Assembly: GCA_963556495.2 (NCBI GenBank)
Contig: OY747707.1
Span: 5,639,001-5,703,000 of the forward strand
Direction: 5' to 3'
Source: Valencia hispanica
Taxonomy: Eukaryota; Chordata; Actinopteri; Cyprinodontiformes; Valenciidae
DNA length: 64,000 bases
Part shown: in pieces, positions 47,401-62,400 of the stretch
How positions within the stretch are numbered: the first letter of the stretch is position 1
Layout of the letters: each line of letters starts with the position of its first letter
Program-made: the position numbers and the translations under genes
The notes under the pieces: model-generated
What the model saw: the letters and a program-made list of their open reading frames with translations, nothing else
Databases searched by the model: none
What the model was told of the DNA's origin: nothing

Positions 47401-50400
47401 TATCAGAATTTCTAGGCGCAGCCAAAATTTTCAGGTGATCCGTTTTAGTGACTTTGGGATCAGGTCTCTGGCTTTTGTGGACATGGTTTTGTTGGCCTCA
47501 TTAGATCTCTAGCTTTCAGTCGAGTGCGAAGCAGTCTGGGATCAAAATCAGCACCTCCAAATCCGAGGCCATGGAGGGTAGCGTACCTTCTCCGAGTTGG
47601 AGATGAAGTCCTGTCTCCAGTAGAGAAGTTTAGGTATTTCGGGGTCTTGTTCACAGATTAGGGAAAAATGGAGGAGGAGATTGATAGACGGATTGTTGCT
47701 GCGTCTGCAGTGATGCGAGCACTGTACCGGTCTGTCGTAGTGGAGGGAGAGCTGAGCTAAAAGTCGAAGCTCTCTATTTACTGGTTCCTCTACTTTCCTA
47801 CTCTCATCTTTGGTCACCAGCTCTGGTAGAGACAAAACATCATGGATCCAAGTGACTGAAATGAGTTTGCTCCTCAGGGTGTCTGGGCTCTCCCTTATAA
47901 ACAGGCGGGGAAGCTCGGTCATCCAGGAGGAGGTCAGAGTAAAGCCACTGCTCCTCCACATCAAGAGGAGCCAGTGTGGGTGGCTCAGGTATCTGGTTGG
48001 TTAAATTTTATTAAAAATAAAATCATTGGCACCCTCCCAAACATGATTACTTCTTCCTCAGTAAATGAGTCAGTATCGGAAAGAACTGTAGAACCTCAGT
48101 ATTGCTTAGGCTGTTTTGATTCAGTTGAGCTTTCAGAATTATCAAAAATATTAGCCTCATCTAAACCTTCAACTTGTATTTTGGACCCAATCTCAACCAA
48201 ATTATTTAAAGAAGTGTTCCATTTGGTTCCTGGCCCCATTTTGGATATGATGAATCTATCCTTAGTAAACGGATACGTACCACAGGAATTTAAAATAGCT
48301 GTAATTAAACCTTTACTCAAGAAACCTCCCCTTGATCAAGATGACTTAGTGAATTACAGACCTATATCTAACCTTCCTTTCTTATCCAAAGTCCTTGAGA
48401 AAATAGTTGCTAATCAAGTCTGTGAACATCTAAACAGTAACGAGCTGTTTGAAGAGTTTCAGTCAGGTTTTAGAGCTCATCATAGCACTGAAACAGCACT
48501 GGTGAAGGTTACTAATTATATTCTCATGGCCTCAGATAATGGACTGGTGTCTGTTCTGGTTTTGTTAGATCTCAGTGCTGCTTTTGACACAGTCGATCAT
48601 AATATTCTCTTAGAAAGGCTTGAACATGTTGCAGGGATCAAAGGAACAGCACTAGGCTGGTTTAAATCATATTTGTCTGATAGATTCCAGTTTGTTCATC
48701 TAAATGATAAATCATCTTCACTCTCAAGGGTTACTTGTGGAGTTCCACAGGGTTCTGTCCTTGGACCAATTCTTTTCACCATATATATGCTTCCAATTGG
48801 TAGAATCATTAGACAGCATGGGATAAATTTCCACAGCTATGCCGATGATACACAACTATATTTATCCATAAATCCTGATGAACCCAGTCAGTTAGGTAGA
48901 TTACAGGCATGTCTGGAAGACATAAAAGCATGGATGACCCTAAACTTTTTGCTTTTAAATTCTGACAAGACAGAAGTTGCTGTCTTTGGACCAGAAGTTC
49001 TTAAACAGAAACTGATTAGTCAATCACTTCATCTGGATGGCATTAAATTGGCCCCCAGTAATAACGTAAAGAACCTCGGCGTTATTTTTGACCAAGACTT
49101 GACATTTAAATCCCATATTAAACAGGTTTCTAGGATTTCTTTCTTTCACCTCCGGAATATTGCTAAAATTAGAAACATCCTGTCCAGGAGTGATGCTGAG
49201 AAACTAGTCCATGCATTTGTTACCTCAAGGCTGGACTACTGTAATTCTTTACTATCAGGAAGTCCACAAAATGCCATTAAAAGCCTTCAGTTGATCCAAA
49301 ATGCAGCAGCAAGAGTTCTGATGAATATTAAAAAGAGAGATCACATTTCTCCTGTTTTAGCTTCCCTTCATTGGCTCCCTGTTAAATCCAGAATAGAATT
49401 TAAGATCCTTCTTCTTACATATAAAGCCCATAATAATCAGCTCCATCATACATCAGAGATCTAATTGTTCCATATGTTCCTAAAAGAGCACTTCGCTCTC
49501 AGACTGCAGGTTTACTTGTAGTTCCTAGGATTTCTAAAAGTAGAATGGGAGGCAGATCTTTTAGTTATCAGGCTCCTCTCCTGTGGAACCAGCTCCCAGC
49601 TTTAGTCCGTGAGGCAGACACTCTGTTTACTTTTAAGGCCAGGCTTAAAACTTTCCTTTTTGATAAAGCTTATAGTTAGAGTGGCTTAGGTCATCCTGAG
49701 CTATCTCTGTAGTTATGCTGCTATAGGCTTAGACTGCTGGAGGACAGACTTACCAATTTTCTTCACTCTGCTACTTCCTTTTCTCCTACGACTCTCCAGT
49801 TGTATTACAGTACATTCTGTTATTTCGACTGTTAACTTTGTTTTCTCTCAGTGTTTTTCTCCCCATCGAAGATATACCTGGTCTGGTATCCTGCTTGGCT
49901 GCAATGCCCTGTTGGACGGGGGTCATTGACTGGGATGATCCTCTCAGTAACTGAACATCCACTGTGTCCTGTTATCAACTTTTTACTTTCTGTAACATAG
50001 AAAGTTCTCTTATATCGGATCTTCTGTTCCTTCTGTGTTCTGCTCTGTCTTCTCAAACCCCCAGACGGTCGTGGCAGATGGCCGCTCCTACTGAGCCTGG
50101 TTCTGTTGGAGGTTTCTTCCTGTTAAAGGGGAGTTTTTCCTCTCCACTGTCGCTACATGCTTGCTCAGTATGAGGGATTGCTGAAGGATTGCTGTGGTTG
50201 GAAATCTGCCCAACCTCACGCCAATGACTGACGCAATCTGCTGGGATTCCTTAAATAGGAAACTTTTTAACTGATTGGAATGTTTGTATAATTGTATTGA
50301 AATGACTTCTTGTTAAGTGCCTTGAGATGACATCTGTTGTGAATTGGCGCTATATAAATAAACTGAATTGAATTGAATTGAATTGAATTGGTTAGGATGC

Positions 50401-53400
50401 CTCCTGGACGCCTCCCTAGTGAGGTGTTCTAGGAATGTCCCACCAGGAGGAGACCCAAAGGAAGATCCAGAACATGCTGGAGGGATTGTGTTTCTCAGCT
50501 GGCCTGGGAACGCCTTGGGATTCCCTCGGAAGAGCTGGACCAGGTGGCTGGGGAGAGGGAAGTCTCGGTCTCTTACGCCCCTGTGACCGGGCCCCAAATT
50601 GAGCAATGGATAATGGGTGGATTAGAAAAAAAATCTCTGGCCCCTGAGTGCTTTCAACTTGCGGATTTTTTGTGACTGCACGGTGGCGCAGTTGGTAGCA
50701 CTGTTTCCATGTTGTCTCCAAGCATGGGTGGCTTCACTCTACTCTGGGTTTCTCCCACAGTCCAAAAACATGACTGTTAGGTTAGTTGGTCTGTCCACGA
50801 GCATGGTTGTTTGTCCTCCATGTCTCACAGCGTGTTGCCATGTGACGGACTGGGGACCGGTCCAGGATGTACCTGCTTCTCGGTCAGTGAACCCTGGAGA
50901 TGGGCACCAGCTCTCCAACAACCCGCATGGACAGGGGGGTATAGACGATAGACGGTTCAGTCTATGTGGGTTTTTCTTTGGAACACATCTAAAAAATTCT
51001 AAGTAAAATGCTGTTTGGGAAGCTATCCATATCTACAGGCAGAACAATAACTGAAAAGTTTAAACTGACTGGAACTGAGACAAACTAAGCTGGACGAGGA
51101 CCAAAGTTTATCTTCCTCTGCTCATGATGAGGAGGATGGTAATGGAGCCAAAACATCTCCAGAGCTGCAGCAAAGTCTCCATAACAACCATTTATTTTAA
51201 ACCTTTTGTACACATCTTTAGCAGGAGAGCCGATAACTGTGGAGGATGCTGGAAGTGACAAAGGTTTGTGAATCTATATCTTCAGGTTCTGCTCTCAGCC
51301 ACTTAAGCGGCAATTTTGTTCATTATGTAGTGATTTGTTCAATATAAGTATCTATTATTAATTTACAGTTTTCCACCTTTTTTCCACGTCATAGTTTGAT
51401 GTTTTTAGTATGAGTAAATTTCTTCATATTGACCATTGAGTTTTGGTAGGGGTCAGATGAGGAACAATCACAGTTGGTTTCGTTTCTGAGTGACTTTATT
51501 TGTACGAATTTTACCGCCTGTTGTGTTTTTGGCGTGTAGTCAAAGTTTGAGGCTTGGCCCCGCCCCTTCAGTGTGCATGAAAAGTGAGGATTTTGATATC
51601 GTTAGATCCCCCATGCCTGAAGGCCATTTTTAACCAAATTCGAAGCTGGTACCTCAAAACCTCTAGGATGAGTTTGTCAAAGTTTGCCATGTGTGAAATG
51701 TCAAAAATGAACCTTTGATCCAAAATGGCCGACTTCTTATTGGTTTTTGGTCTGGGCTATCTGTGTCACACATTTCAAATGTATAGGTTACACCGTTTGA
51801 AAATTGTTACCTTTAGGGGGCGCCGTGGAGCTGTTTGGCCTCGTCCCTTTTCATTTCCATTAAAATAGTGGTCCCCAACCTTTTTTTCGCCACTGACCGG
51901 TTTAATATCGTACAATACTCACACGGACCGGCGGATAAATACAACAACAACAAAAAAAGAAACGACTGGCATAAAATCGGGGTTATTTTAAAATATTATA
52001 ATAAATGTAAATCCAATGTGTGCTCGTAACTTTACTAGCAACATCCCCATATCATTGCGCCAACATGAGTAACATCCTCTCTGTCCCCTAACACTGTCTG
52101 GTTGCTGTGGTAACGTTTAAACATGCCTTTAGAATATGATTTACCACAAAAACAAATATAAAGTGCATAAAAATACCACTCACCACAACGCTGTATTAGT
52201 GGCCATTTCTCTGTAAGGGGACAGGCTGTCTGTGGCAGTTTTAAAGGTTATATTTCCTCATTAGAAAGCAAGGGTGTCACATGTTAAGCAGAGAGGGGGC
52301 TCGGTGCATGGAAATTTCCTGCAGCTGGGTGATAAATCTATGCCTTTTGGTATTGTCCAATAAATGTAGCTGTCTTTTTCTTGGAAGTCGTAGGCTCTTC
52401 TTCTGTCTCTAAATTGGACCTTTTCTTTTTCACAAAGAAACTTTTCAAAGACCTCTGTTTTTAATAATTTTGCTAGCTTGTGGGTTTGTTTTTAGTGGTG
52501 ATGTATCACTTGACCAAGGCAACCATCCTGACATGCGTCAAGAATAAGTTAAAGCCGGATGTAACGGCGAGAATCCTGCCATTTTTAAAAATAAAACAAC
52601 TTTTAGACTAGTTAATACATACAGTGGAAATACTGTAAGTTATTCTTTTTTTTTTTGTGCAGCCATGGTCCGGTACCAAATGACCCATAGCCCAATACCG
52701 GTCGGAGGCCGGGGGTTGTTGACCTCTGCATTAAAAGACTTACATTTCACGCCCACCTGGTGTATGTGAAACGTTTGGTGAGTTTTAGCATATGTTTAGG
52801 CCTCCAAAAGCCACTTCAATTGATGAAAAAAATAAGAAACACCACGGTTACAATAGGCCTAATAATAAATCTGCAGCTGAAATGGATAAAAACCTTGAAC
52901 CAGAGGATGTCAGGGACAGGTTTGCCCTCCACAACCACAGCAAAGCGAGGAGTCTCCCCTGCACAGACGTCCAGGTCTTCCATGATCGTCTCAAACGTTG
53001 GCGGAGCTGTGGACAGAGTTTCAGCGTCCAACACAGAGTTAGAACACATGCAGAGGGATTGATGGCAAAGACGGTTCTGCAGACGCACAGGTGTGCGTCT
53101 TCCCTACCGGCCGTCTCCACGCTGAAGCTGCAGCTGTCGCTTCCAAACTCATTGGTGGCCACAAAGTTTATCTCGCCAACGTCAGAGCTCTTCACATTCA
53201 ACAGCTTCAGCGTGTGCTGGTCATCATCTGGCATAGACATCTCGTACAGGCCGGGCTTGTTGGCCAGAGTCACTCCTTTCCTGAAGTCAAGGTTGTTTTA
53301 AATCAGCATTAAGAGACTCAAAACTGGCCTGGCAGAGGTCACTTCATAGGTACGTGGGAAAAAGTACTTAACAGTATTTAACACATCGCTGATTTCTCAA

Positions 53401-56400
53401 GTTTCCCCCCTTTCAAGGAATGGACACGTCTGTAATTTTCATCGTACGTACACCTCAACTGTTAGAGACAGAATCAAAGTACAAAATCTAGAAAATCACA
53501 TCGTATGATTTTACTGATGACAGTATTGCATGAAGTAAGCATTTTATACAATAGAAAAATACAACTTTGGTTCAGAAACCTTAGTTTACAGTTACAGGGA
53601 TCAGACATTTCCTGTAGTTCATGACCAGGTTTCGCAGACACCGCTGCAGAGATAATGGCCATCTCCTCCATAAAGATTTTGTCTAGATCTTGCAGGTTTC
53701 AGGACTGTCGCCGGGCAACTTGGAGTTTCAGCTTCCTACAAAGATTTTCTATTGGGTTCAGGTCTGGAGAATGGCTAGGTCACTCGAGTGGTGGCTACGA
53801 TTACAGGAAGTGATAAGTGCCCCCTGGGAAAGACACTGAATGAGAGAAACTTTGTTTTCTTGTTGAATTCATTCCTTAGTTGCCCTGGCTGGGTGCTTCA
53901 TTTCATTGTCATGCTGGAAGACCGAGCCATGCCCCACCTTCAACTCTCTTACTGAAGGAAGAAGGTTGTCGTCAAAAATCTGGGACACATGGCTCCAACC
54001 ATCCACTCCGCAATGCAGTGCAGTTGTGCTGCAGAAAGGCACGTCCAAAGCATGACGTTTCCACCCCCATGCTACACGGTTGGGATGTTGTTCTTGGTGA
54101 GTGGAGTTTAGACAAAAAAGTTATATTCGGGTCTCCTCTGACCACTTGATCTTCTCCCGTTCCTCCTCTTGATCATCCAAATGGGCATTGGCAAACTTTA
54201 GACGGGCCTGAACTGGGGGACCTATCGCGTGCTGCAGGATTTTAATACATGATAGTCAGAGGTGGGTAGAGTAGCCAAAAACTGTACTCAAGTAAGAGTA
54301 GCACTACTTTAAAATATTTTTACTCAAGTACATGTAAAAAGTACCCGTCGAAAAGATTACTCAAGAGTAAAAAAGTATTTGGTAAAAAAGCTACTTGAGT
54401 ACCTGGTAACATCTGATTTGAGATTTTTATAATGATGTCATCCGACAGACAAAAATTTAGAGTTAAGGGCAAATTCTGGTATTTAAAAAGATTGATACAT
54501 TATTACAAAATTTAAGAAGAATAAACACTTTTCTAAGACTTTTTTTCAAATATATTATTCCAATATATTCCAATATATTCCAATATATTCCAAATACTTT
54601 AATTTGACCAGACCTTCACATTATGCATTTGTCTCCACCACACCAGGCAGGGCCAACAGGGCCATTTTTGGGGCCATTTCAGGAACCAACCCAGTACCAG
54701 TCTGGGGGTATGTACATGGAAATGGCCCGGTAGAGTCGCTTAGCAGGAGCTGTGCTTAAGTCATGCTGATAGGATGTAACTCCGAGGGAAATGAGCAGGC
54801 TTCGCCAAACAACCAGCTTTATAAAATAAGAACAGTTTATAGCAACATAGCAACTATCCCTGCTTCTTCCATCAATCTTTTGTTATTCTCTGCTGCTGTG
54901 GGCGCTTTTTGGGGCTGATCAGTGACACCGCTCACTGCAAAAATGGTCAGGATATGCTGACATCTTAGCTAAGTCTTTAAAGGGGCAATTTTGTATGGAG
55001 AGACAACGGCTAAGAGGAACGGGCCATCAACTTACCCTAAAGTTCCGAAAGCTCCTAATGTGCATACTTCCAGGTACATTTATGGTGTTTACTGTATATT
55101 GACTTGATCTAAAAATGGAGCAACAAGCTCAACAGATTGAAAATTACATTAGAATAACAAAGCTTGTGTAGAACCATGTGGTCTCCTTTAATGTGTCTGT
55201 GTCTGGTGTATTTTTTTATAAAACATGTTTGCTCTTCATTCAGTGAATTCGCTGACAGTGGGTAGAGTAGCCAGACATTTTACTCAAGTAAGAGTAGAGA
55301 TACTTCATAAAAAAATTTGTCAAGTAAAAGTAAATAGTACTGTGTATTAAACTAGTCTTAAAAGTATTTTTTTTCCAAAAAGTTACTCAAGTAAATATAA
55401 CTGAGTAAATGTAACTAGTTAGTATCCTCTGATGATGATAGTGTAGTGTGATGCTAATAGTAAATTAGCAGTCCCAGCTCTCTTCAGGTGAGTGACCAGG
55501 TTCCTCCATGTAGTTCCTACTTGATCTACTTGGCACTTACTTGGTGCTGAACGCCCGAAGACAGTGGAGATAATTGTGGACTTTAGGAAGCACACAGCCC
55601 CACTCCCCCCCATCGTCCTGACTGACACCCCCATCACCACTGTGGACTCATTCCACTTCCTGGGTACCACCATCACCCAGGACCTCAAGTGGGAGCCCAC
55701 CATCACCTCCGTCATAAAGAAGGCCCAGCAGAGGATGTACTTCCTGAGGCAGCTGAAGAAATTCAACCTGCCAACACGGATGATGATGCAGTTCTACACA
55801 GCAATCATCGAGTCCATCCTCACCTCCTCCATCACCGTGTGGTATGCTGGAGCTACCATCAGCGACAAACAGGGACTGCAGCGTGTTGTGCGCTCTGCTG
55901 AGAAGGTGATTGGCTGCAGACTCCCTTCTCTGCAGGTCCTATACACCACCAGGACACTTGGGCGTGCAGGTCGGATCTCACCCTGGACACAGACTGTTTG
56001 ACCTGCTCCCCTCAGGCAGGAGGCTCCGGTCCATTCGGACCAGAACCTCTCGTCATAAGAACAGTTTCTTCTCCTCTGCTGTTGGACTCATGAACAATAA
56101 CCCTAAGACTGTTCCCACCACCCGCTCAGTTACATGACCCTTATTGGGGTTTTTTGCACCTGTCTGATTTGCACCGATCGTTACCTGCACTCATGTATAT
56201 AACAATCTGTTTAGCATATTATATTTTTATTTAAGTGTTTGTCTGTTTGTTCTTGTATGTTTGCACAAAGTACCGCAGCATTTCCTAATGTTGTAAACCT
56301 ACCCAACATTTGGCAATAAAACCCTTTCTGATTTCTGATTCTGATTCTGATCCCTCACCTTTCTCATGATCATTGATCCTCTACGAGGCAAAATCTAGCA

Positions 56401-59400
56401 TTGACACCCCAGACCAGCGGTCGCGTTAAACAAATATTTTCCTTCTTGGACTGGTTATATAGAACAGTGATGGAAAAATTTGATGGCCCTCCAACATTTT
56501 GACGGATTCCAATTCACACCCCTGACCACATGGTGCAGACATTACAGATAACTTGAAAAAGAAAAACTAAGAAAGATTCCCATCAGGGCATCATCTCCGA
56601 TCTGGTCCACAGTACTCAGCACATCTCACATAACTGGGAGCTGACGGCGCGTTGAAGAGCTATGCAGGCTCTGGAGTGTTACTGTGACCGGTGCGGCTGG
56701 TTAAAGTTGCAATCCCAAGAGCCAGTGTCGTGCCAACCACAGGTGCATGCTGCAGGATTTTCTCCAGCTGAAGCGCTAGCTATTAGGTTAGGAAACGTCT
56801 TGTTCAAAAATGGTCTTGCTTATGGTGGAGAGGTTAGAGTCTGATGGATTGCTTGATTGACTGATTGTGTGGACAGGGGTCTCTTATACAGGTAACAAGT
56901 TGGCTGTTTAGTGATTAAATAATGATTTTGTGCAGTAACAAGCAAAAGAATTACTTAAGAATCCTACGGTGTCTCTTACAGTTGAGGTGTACCTATAATG
57001 AAAATTATAGACCTCTCCATTCATTGTGAGTAAAGAAACTTGAAAATCTCTACTGTAAGTTTGTTATTGGGATGCATAAAGGATAAAGATAATTTTCCTT
57101 CAGTCTAAACATAAGAAGTCTCAATAAAGGGAACCGGTACCTCTTCCAGGTGACTGCCGTGTTGACATGGTTGAGAGTGATGGAGATTGTGACTGACTGG
57201 TTTTCAATCACATACACAATGTCTGGTTTATCAAAGATCACTGGAGCCTCCTGAAGGTAAGGACCTTAAATGAAACCACACGGAACATTTAATAACTTGC
57301 TATCGCACACTTATGGATTACCAGTCGCCACAAGAGCCGGACTCTACCTCTGTCCAGGAGTTGGATTGGCTCGGTGGCCGGGGAGGGTTTGCTGAAGGCT
57401 TTGGAGGTGATGGTCAGGACCCTGAACGCATAGCGGACACCCTTGGAGAGGGTGCTGATTGTGTAGGTGGTGTCTTTTAGACCGGAGGCGATTATGATCC
57501 ACTGGATGGAGCCGAGGGCTTGCTGTTGGATGGCATACATCAGGGATCTGGGATCTGGATGTGATCGAGGTATCAGTAAAAACTAGTTTTCTTCGGTTCA
57601 ACACCATAAATAAGGGTGGCTGTAACAGACCGCTGTGCTCACTGGTCTAAAGTCACTTGTTTAATGGTCCTACATACCGATAGAAGGGTCCAACCTTCTG
57701 GGTTTCTTCCAGCTCAAAGTGATGGTTTTCCCAGTGATGGACTCTATCACCGGAGTTCCATCAGGGGGGTCCGGAAGAATATCTGTAAATGACAACAGGT
57801 CGTGGGCATGATTGGAGGAAGCATGCAGGGATCCTATGCATTCTTCATGCCAAGATTCCAGACTTTTCCACAATAAGTGCAAAATTCACAATGAATTTAT
57901 GACAAACATTTCCACAGTTGTCAGGTTTTAAATATTCAGGCTGGAGAAAGCAGACTGCAAGGAGGAGGGAGGGGTGGATGGAGCATAAGAGACTGGGATG
58001 TGGAATAAAATATGGTAAATATTAATACACCATACTTTAACAAAATTCTCATGACTACAACGGAAACCTGGATCAATGGCTGAACGAGGTTTTCTTTAAG
58101 TTGTTAATTTTCTGTCCAGTACCTGAACACTGTTGGTGGCTTTGGTTTGTTGAGCCACATCAGTCTGAACTCTGAATCTGCTACAGTACTTGACTGGTTT
58201 GAGTCTTACCTAAAAAAAACAGGGACTTCTTTGTGTCAATAGGCAACTTTTCATCAGAACAGACAGAAATCCCATCTGGGGTCACCCAGGGCTCCATCCT
58301 GGGGCCCCTCCTATTTATTATCTACATGCTCCCTCTAACCCAGATTATAAAAAGCAAATAGATTAGTTACCATAACTATGCAGATGATACTCAGCTTTAC
58401 ATTACAATGTCACCAGGTGACTATGAGCCTAACCAAATGCTAAGTGAATGCATTGAGCAAATCAATGGATGGATTTGCCATAACCTTCTCCAGCTGAATA
58501 GAAACAAAAAAGAAGTAACTATTTTTGGACCTAAAGAGGAACGATCAAGAGTCAGCACACAGCTTCAGTTAATAGAGCTAGAAACTAGGATCAGGCCCGA
58601 AATCTAGGTGTAGTAATGGACTCAGACCTGAACCTCCAGGGTCACATAAAGGCAATAACAAGGTCAGCCTTCTATCACCTGAAAAACATTTCTAGGATTA
58701 AACGACTGGTGTCGCAACAGGACCTCAAAAACTCATCCATGCGTTTATCTTTAGTCAGATTGATTATTGCAACAGCGTCTTCACAGGTCTGCCTAAAAAG
58801 TAAATCAGACAGCTGCAGCTGATCCAGAACACTGCTGCTCGTGTTCCTCACTAGAACCAGGAAAGTAGAGCACATCACCCCAGTTCTAAAGTCCTTAAAC
58901 TGGCTCCCTGTAGCTCAGAGAATAGACTTCAAAATACTTTACTAGTTTATAAATCATTGAATGGCTTAGCACCAAAGTATGTAGAAGATACTGTTGCTAT
59001 ACCAACACCCCAGACCACTCAGGTCTTCCAACTCTAGTCGTCTACTAATCATCCCTGGAATTAGAACCAAACATGGAGAAGTAGCTTTCGGTTTCTATAC
59101 TCCCCTTATCTAGAACAAACTCCCAGGCCACTGCAAAGCTGCTGAAACGCTGAGTTACTGTAAATCAAGGCCAAAACACCATCTGTTAAAAACTGCCTAT
59201 AATTAATTACTTAATAACAGCTGGAATGTCATAACAGTAGTGTGTTTTTATGTTCTTTATGTCTTCAACGTTGAGTTATTGGTTTTTATTGTTTTGTTGC
59301 GTCTTTAATTTTTCCCTTTATCACCCAAAGCACCTTGGATAGCCTTGTTGTTGAAAGTTTGCTATACAAATAAATTTAACCCGCCTTGCCTTGAATCATC

Positions 59401-62400
59401 CAAGCATTTCAATTCACCAAAACCCAAGAATTGAACCATTGTTGTGTCGACACACAACTGCCTACTCAAAGAACTGGGTTTAAACTGAATCTTCAAGCAC
59501 AAAGATACAACATGTTCCCATTTCTTGACTCAGACATTAACTAAGATTTTTTGCACCACCACCTGTAAAGTAAAGCTCCATTGACTAATGAAGCATTTCT
59601 CAGATCTTCACTAACTTTATTTAATGTCTTTAAAAGGCCTGATTCTTATATGTGGTGATTTGGGATGTGTTTTAAGCACATGCAGCAAAATATGTAGTCA
59701 TGCTGAGGTACCAGTACTGGACCGACCTTCAAAAAGCCAGGAGAACTATTAATGAAGACGACTTCATTCAAATTGGATTGAGTTGGATGAGCCTGTTTGA
59801 AGGTTTTATACAGGATTGTGTTGAATATTTATTGAGCTGTAAGTCGAAAACAAAAGATGAAGTTACCTGTAACATAGAGATGTGCATAGCAGGTTGCCTT
59901 TCCCACCTTATTGGCGATCACGCTCTTATAAACTCCACCATGAGCGTGACACACAGAGCGAATGACCAGGCTGTGGACGTCACGGACTGCAGAGAGAAAA
60001 ACAATCAGGTCTGAAAACCGAATCTAGTTTTAGTGGAAAGGTAAAATACACAAGTCCCCCCAGTGCTCTAGTCCTAAAACTGCAGGTTGCATATGAGGTA
60101 GTGGTAATTTGCTCGAAACAAACCAACTTAGAAAAGTATTTAGACTCTTTTGACCAACAGCTTTGATGTTTATCAGTCTGGTTTCCGTGCTCACGACAGC
60201 ACTGAGACTACCCTTGTCAAAGTTTTAATTGACATCCGCATAAAAACAGACTGGGGTAGAACCACAGTGCTGGTACTTTTGGACCTCCGTGCAGCATTTG
60301 ACACTGTTGATCATGATATATTTTTGGAACGACGGGAGAGCTGGGTCGGACTCTCTGGTACAGTACAGAAAGTAGAGCACATCACCCCAGTTCTAAAGTC
60401 CTTACACTGGCTCCCTGCAGCTCAGAGAATAGACTTCAAAATACTTTTACTAGTTTATAAATCATTAAATGGCTTAGCACCAAAGTATGTTGAAGATCTA
60501 CTGTTACTATACCAACCCCCAGACCACTCAGGTCCTCTAATTCCAGTCTACTCAACATCCCTAGAATCAGAACCAAACATGGAGAAGCAGCTTTCAGTTT
60601 CTATGCTCCGCTAATCTGGAACAAACTTTCAAACAACTGCAAAGCTGCTGAAAAACTGAGTTCTTTTAAATCAAGGCTAAATACCTATCTGTTTAGAGCT
60701 GCCTTTGAGTCATGTTTTCATGCATCATATGTGTTGTGTGTGCTTCTTGCTTTATTACTGTTTTTACTTTATATGTGTGTTTGTGTTTTACTATTTTTAT
60801 TTTCTCCCGTAATCATGTAAAGCACCTTGAATTACCTTTCTGTTGAAAGTGTGCTATACAAAGACAATTGTCTATATATACATTACCTTTTGCAGATTTT
60901 TTCAAACCCCAGTAAATGTTATCAGTATTTTATTAGATAAACCAATGCAATGCAGTGAAGTGCAATTGTTATGTGGAAGAAAATAATCCATAACTTTCAA
61001 CATTTTTTTTTTTTACAAAAAAGATCTGAAACGTGTGCAAAAAAAAAAAAAATCTAGTGCAACCTAATTAGTAAATAGATTTGATAAGTCCTGTTTACAG
61101 TTTGCCACAAGCCATGGCAAACATGAAACATTTGTCCTACAGGCAAAAACATGGCGGTTACAGCATCATGTTGAGGGGATGCTTTCCTTCAACAGGGACA
61201 GGGAAGCTGGTCGGAGTTGATAGTTGAGATGGATGGAGCTAAATCCAGGACAATCCTGGTGGAAAATCACCCTAAACATACAACCAGAGCTATGATGGAT
61301 GGCTTAGTTTAAAGCACAAGCATGCGTTACGAAGGCCTAGTCAAAGTCCAGACCTAAATCCAGCAGAGACTATCCATCCAATCTAACTTTATCTATAAAG
61401 CGCTTTCAAACAAGGTGCTGAAGAGATTTTTTAAACAGCAATAAAGAATAAAACAATGCAATTTAAAAACAGATACAACAAAAAGGAACAACAATAAAAA
61501 CCAATGAAACAAAGCATTGAATTGAAAGAAAAGCCACACTCCCCAGTAGGTTTTCTTCTGGTTCTGGGAACTTTTAAAAGATCAGTGCCCTGAGATATCA
61601 GAGCACGGGGTGGAGCATAGTGGTGCAGAAGGTCCGAAAGATATGAAGGTGTGAGGCCATTTAAAGCCTTGTAGGTGAGCAACAGGACCTTAAAATGAGA
61701 TCGAACCTGGCAAGGCAACCAGTGAAGAGATGCCAGTACTCGATTAATGTGCTCGTAATTCCCAGTTTTGGTTTAAATATGAACAGCCGCATTTTGTACC
61801 ATCTGCAAACCTCTGAAAATGTTCTTTGGTAATCTAGAAAGCAGAACGTTACTATAGTCAATGAGCGAAGACACAAATGCATGGATAAGCACCTCTGCAT
61901 TTTCAAATGATGATAAAACCTGTCTAATTTTAGCAATGTTCCTCAGATGATAAAAGGCCATCTTTGTTACCTTTTTTAGATGAGACTCAAAAGAGAGCGC
62001 CGGGTCGAACCACATGCCCAAGTTGTTTACCTTGTACCTACAGTTTATGACATAATCATCAAGTTTCAAGGAATAGTTTTGGGACAAATAGTGAAAATTA
62101 TGTAGTCCAATAACCTTGAATTATGTCTTATCTGCATTAAGATGCAAGATATTTTTAGATAACTAGCCCCTAATTGCAGGTAGACAGGCTTCTAGTTTGG
62201 AAAAGTCAGCACAGTTTCCAAAAGTTAAAGGAACACATAGCTGCAGGTCATCAGCGTAACAGTGAAAGGTTACATTAAAAAACTGTTAAAGAAGACCAAG
62301 AACCAGCTTATAGAGAGAAAAGAGCAATGGGCTGAGCACAAACCCTTGTGGGACTCCATGTCTCACAGCACAGTTCTCAGAGAGATCATTTTCGAAACTA

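Noticed and set aside
47974..49464. 496-codon frame as a host gene
   Set aside because: It has LINE reverse-transcriptase motifs, is frameshifted before the end of the homology, and is flanked by the LINE 3' tail.
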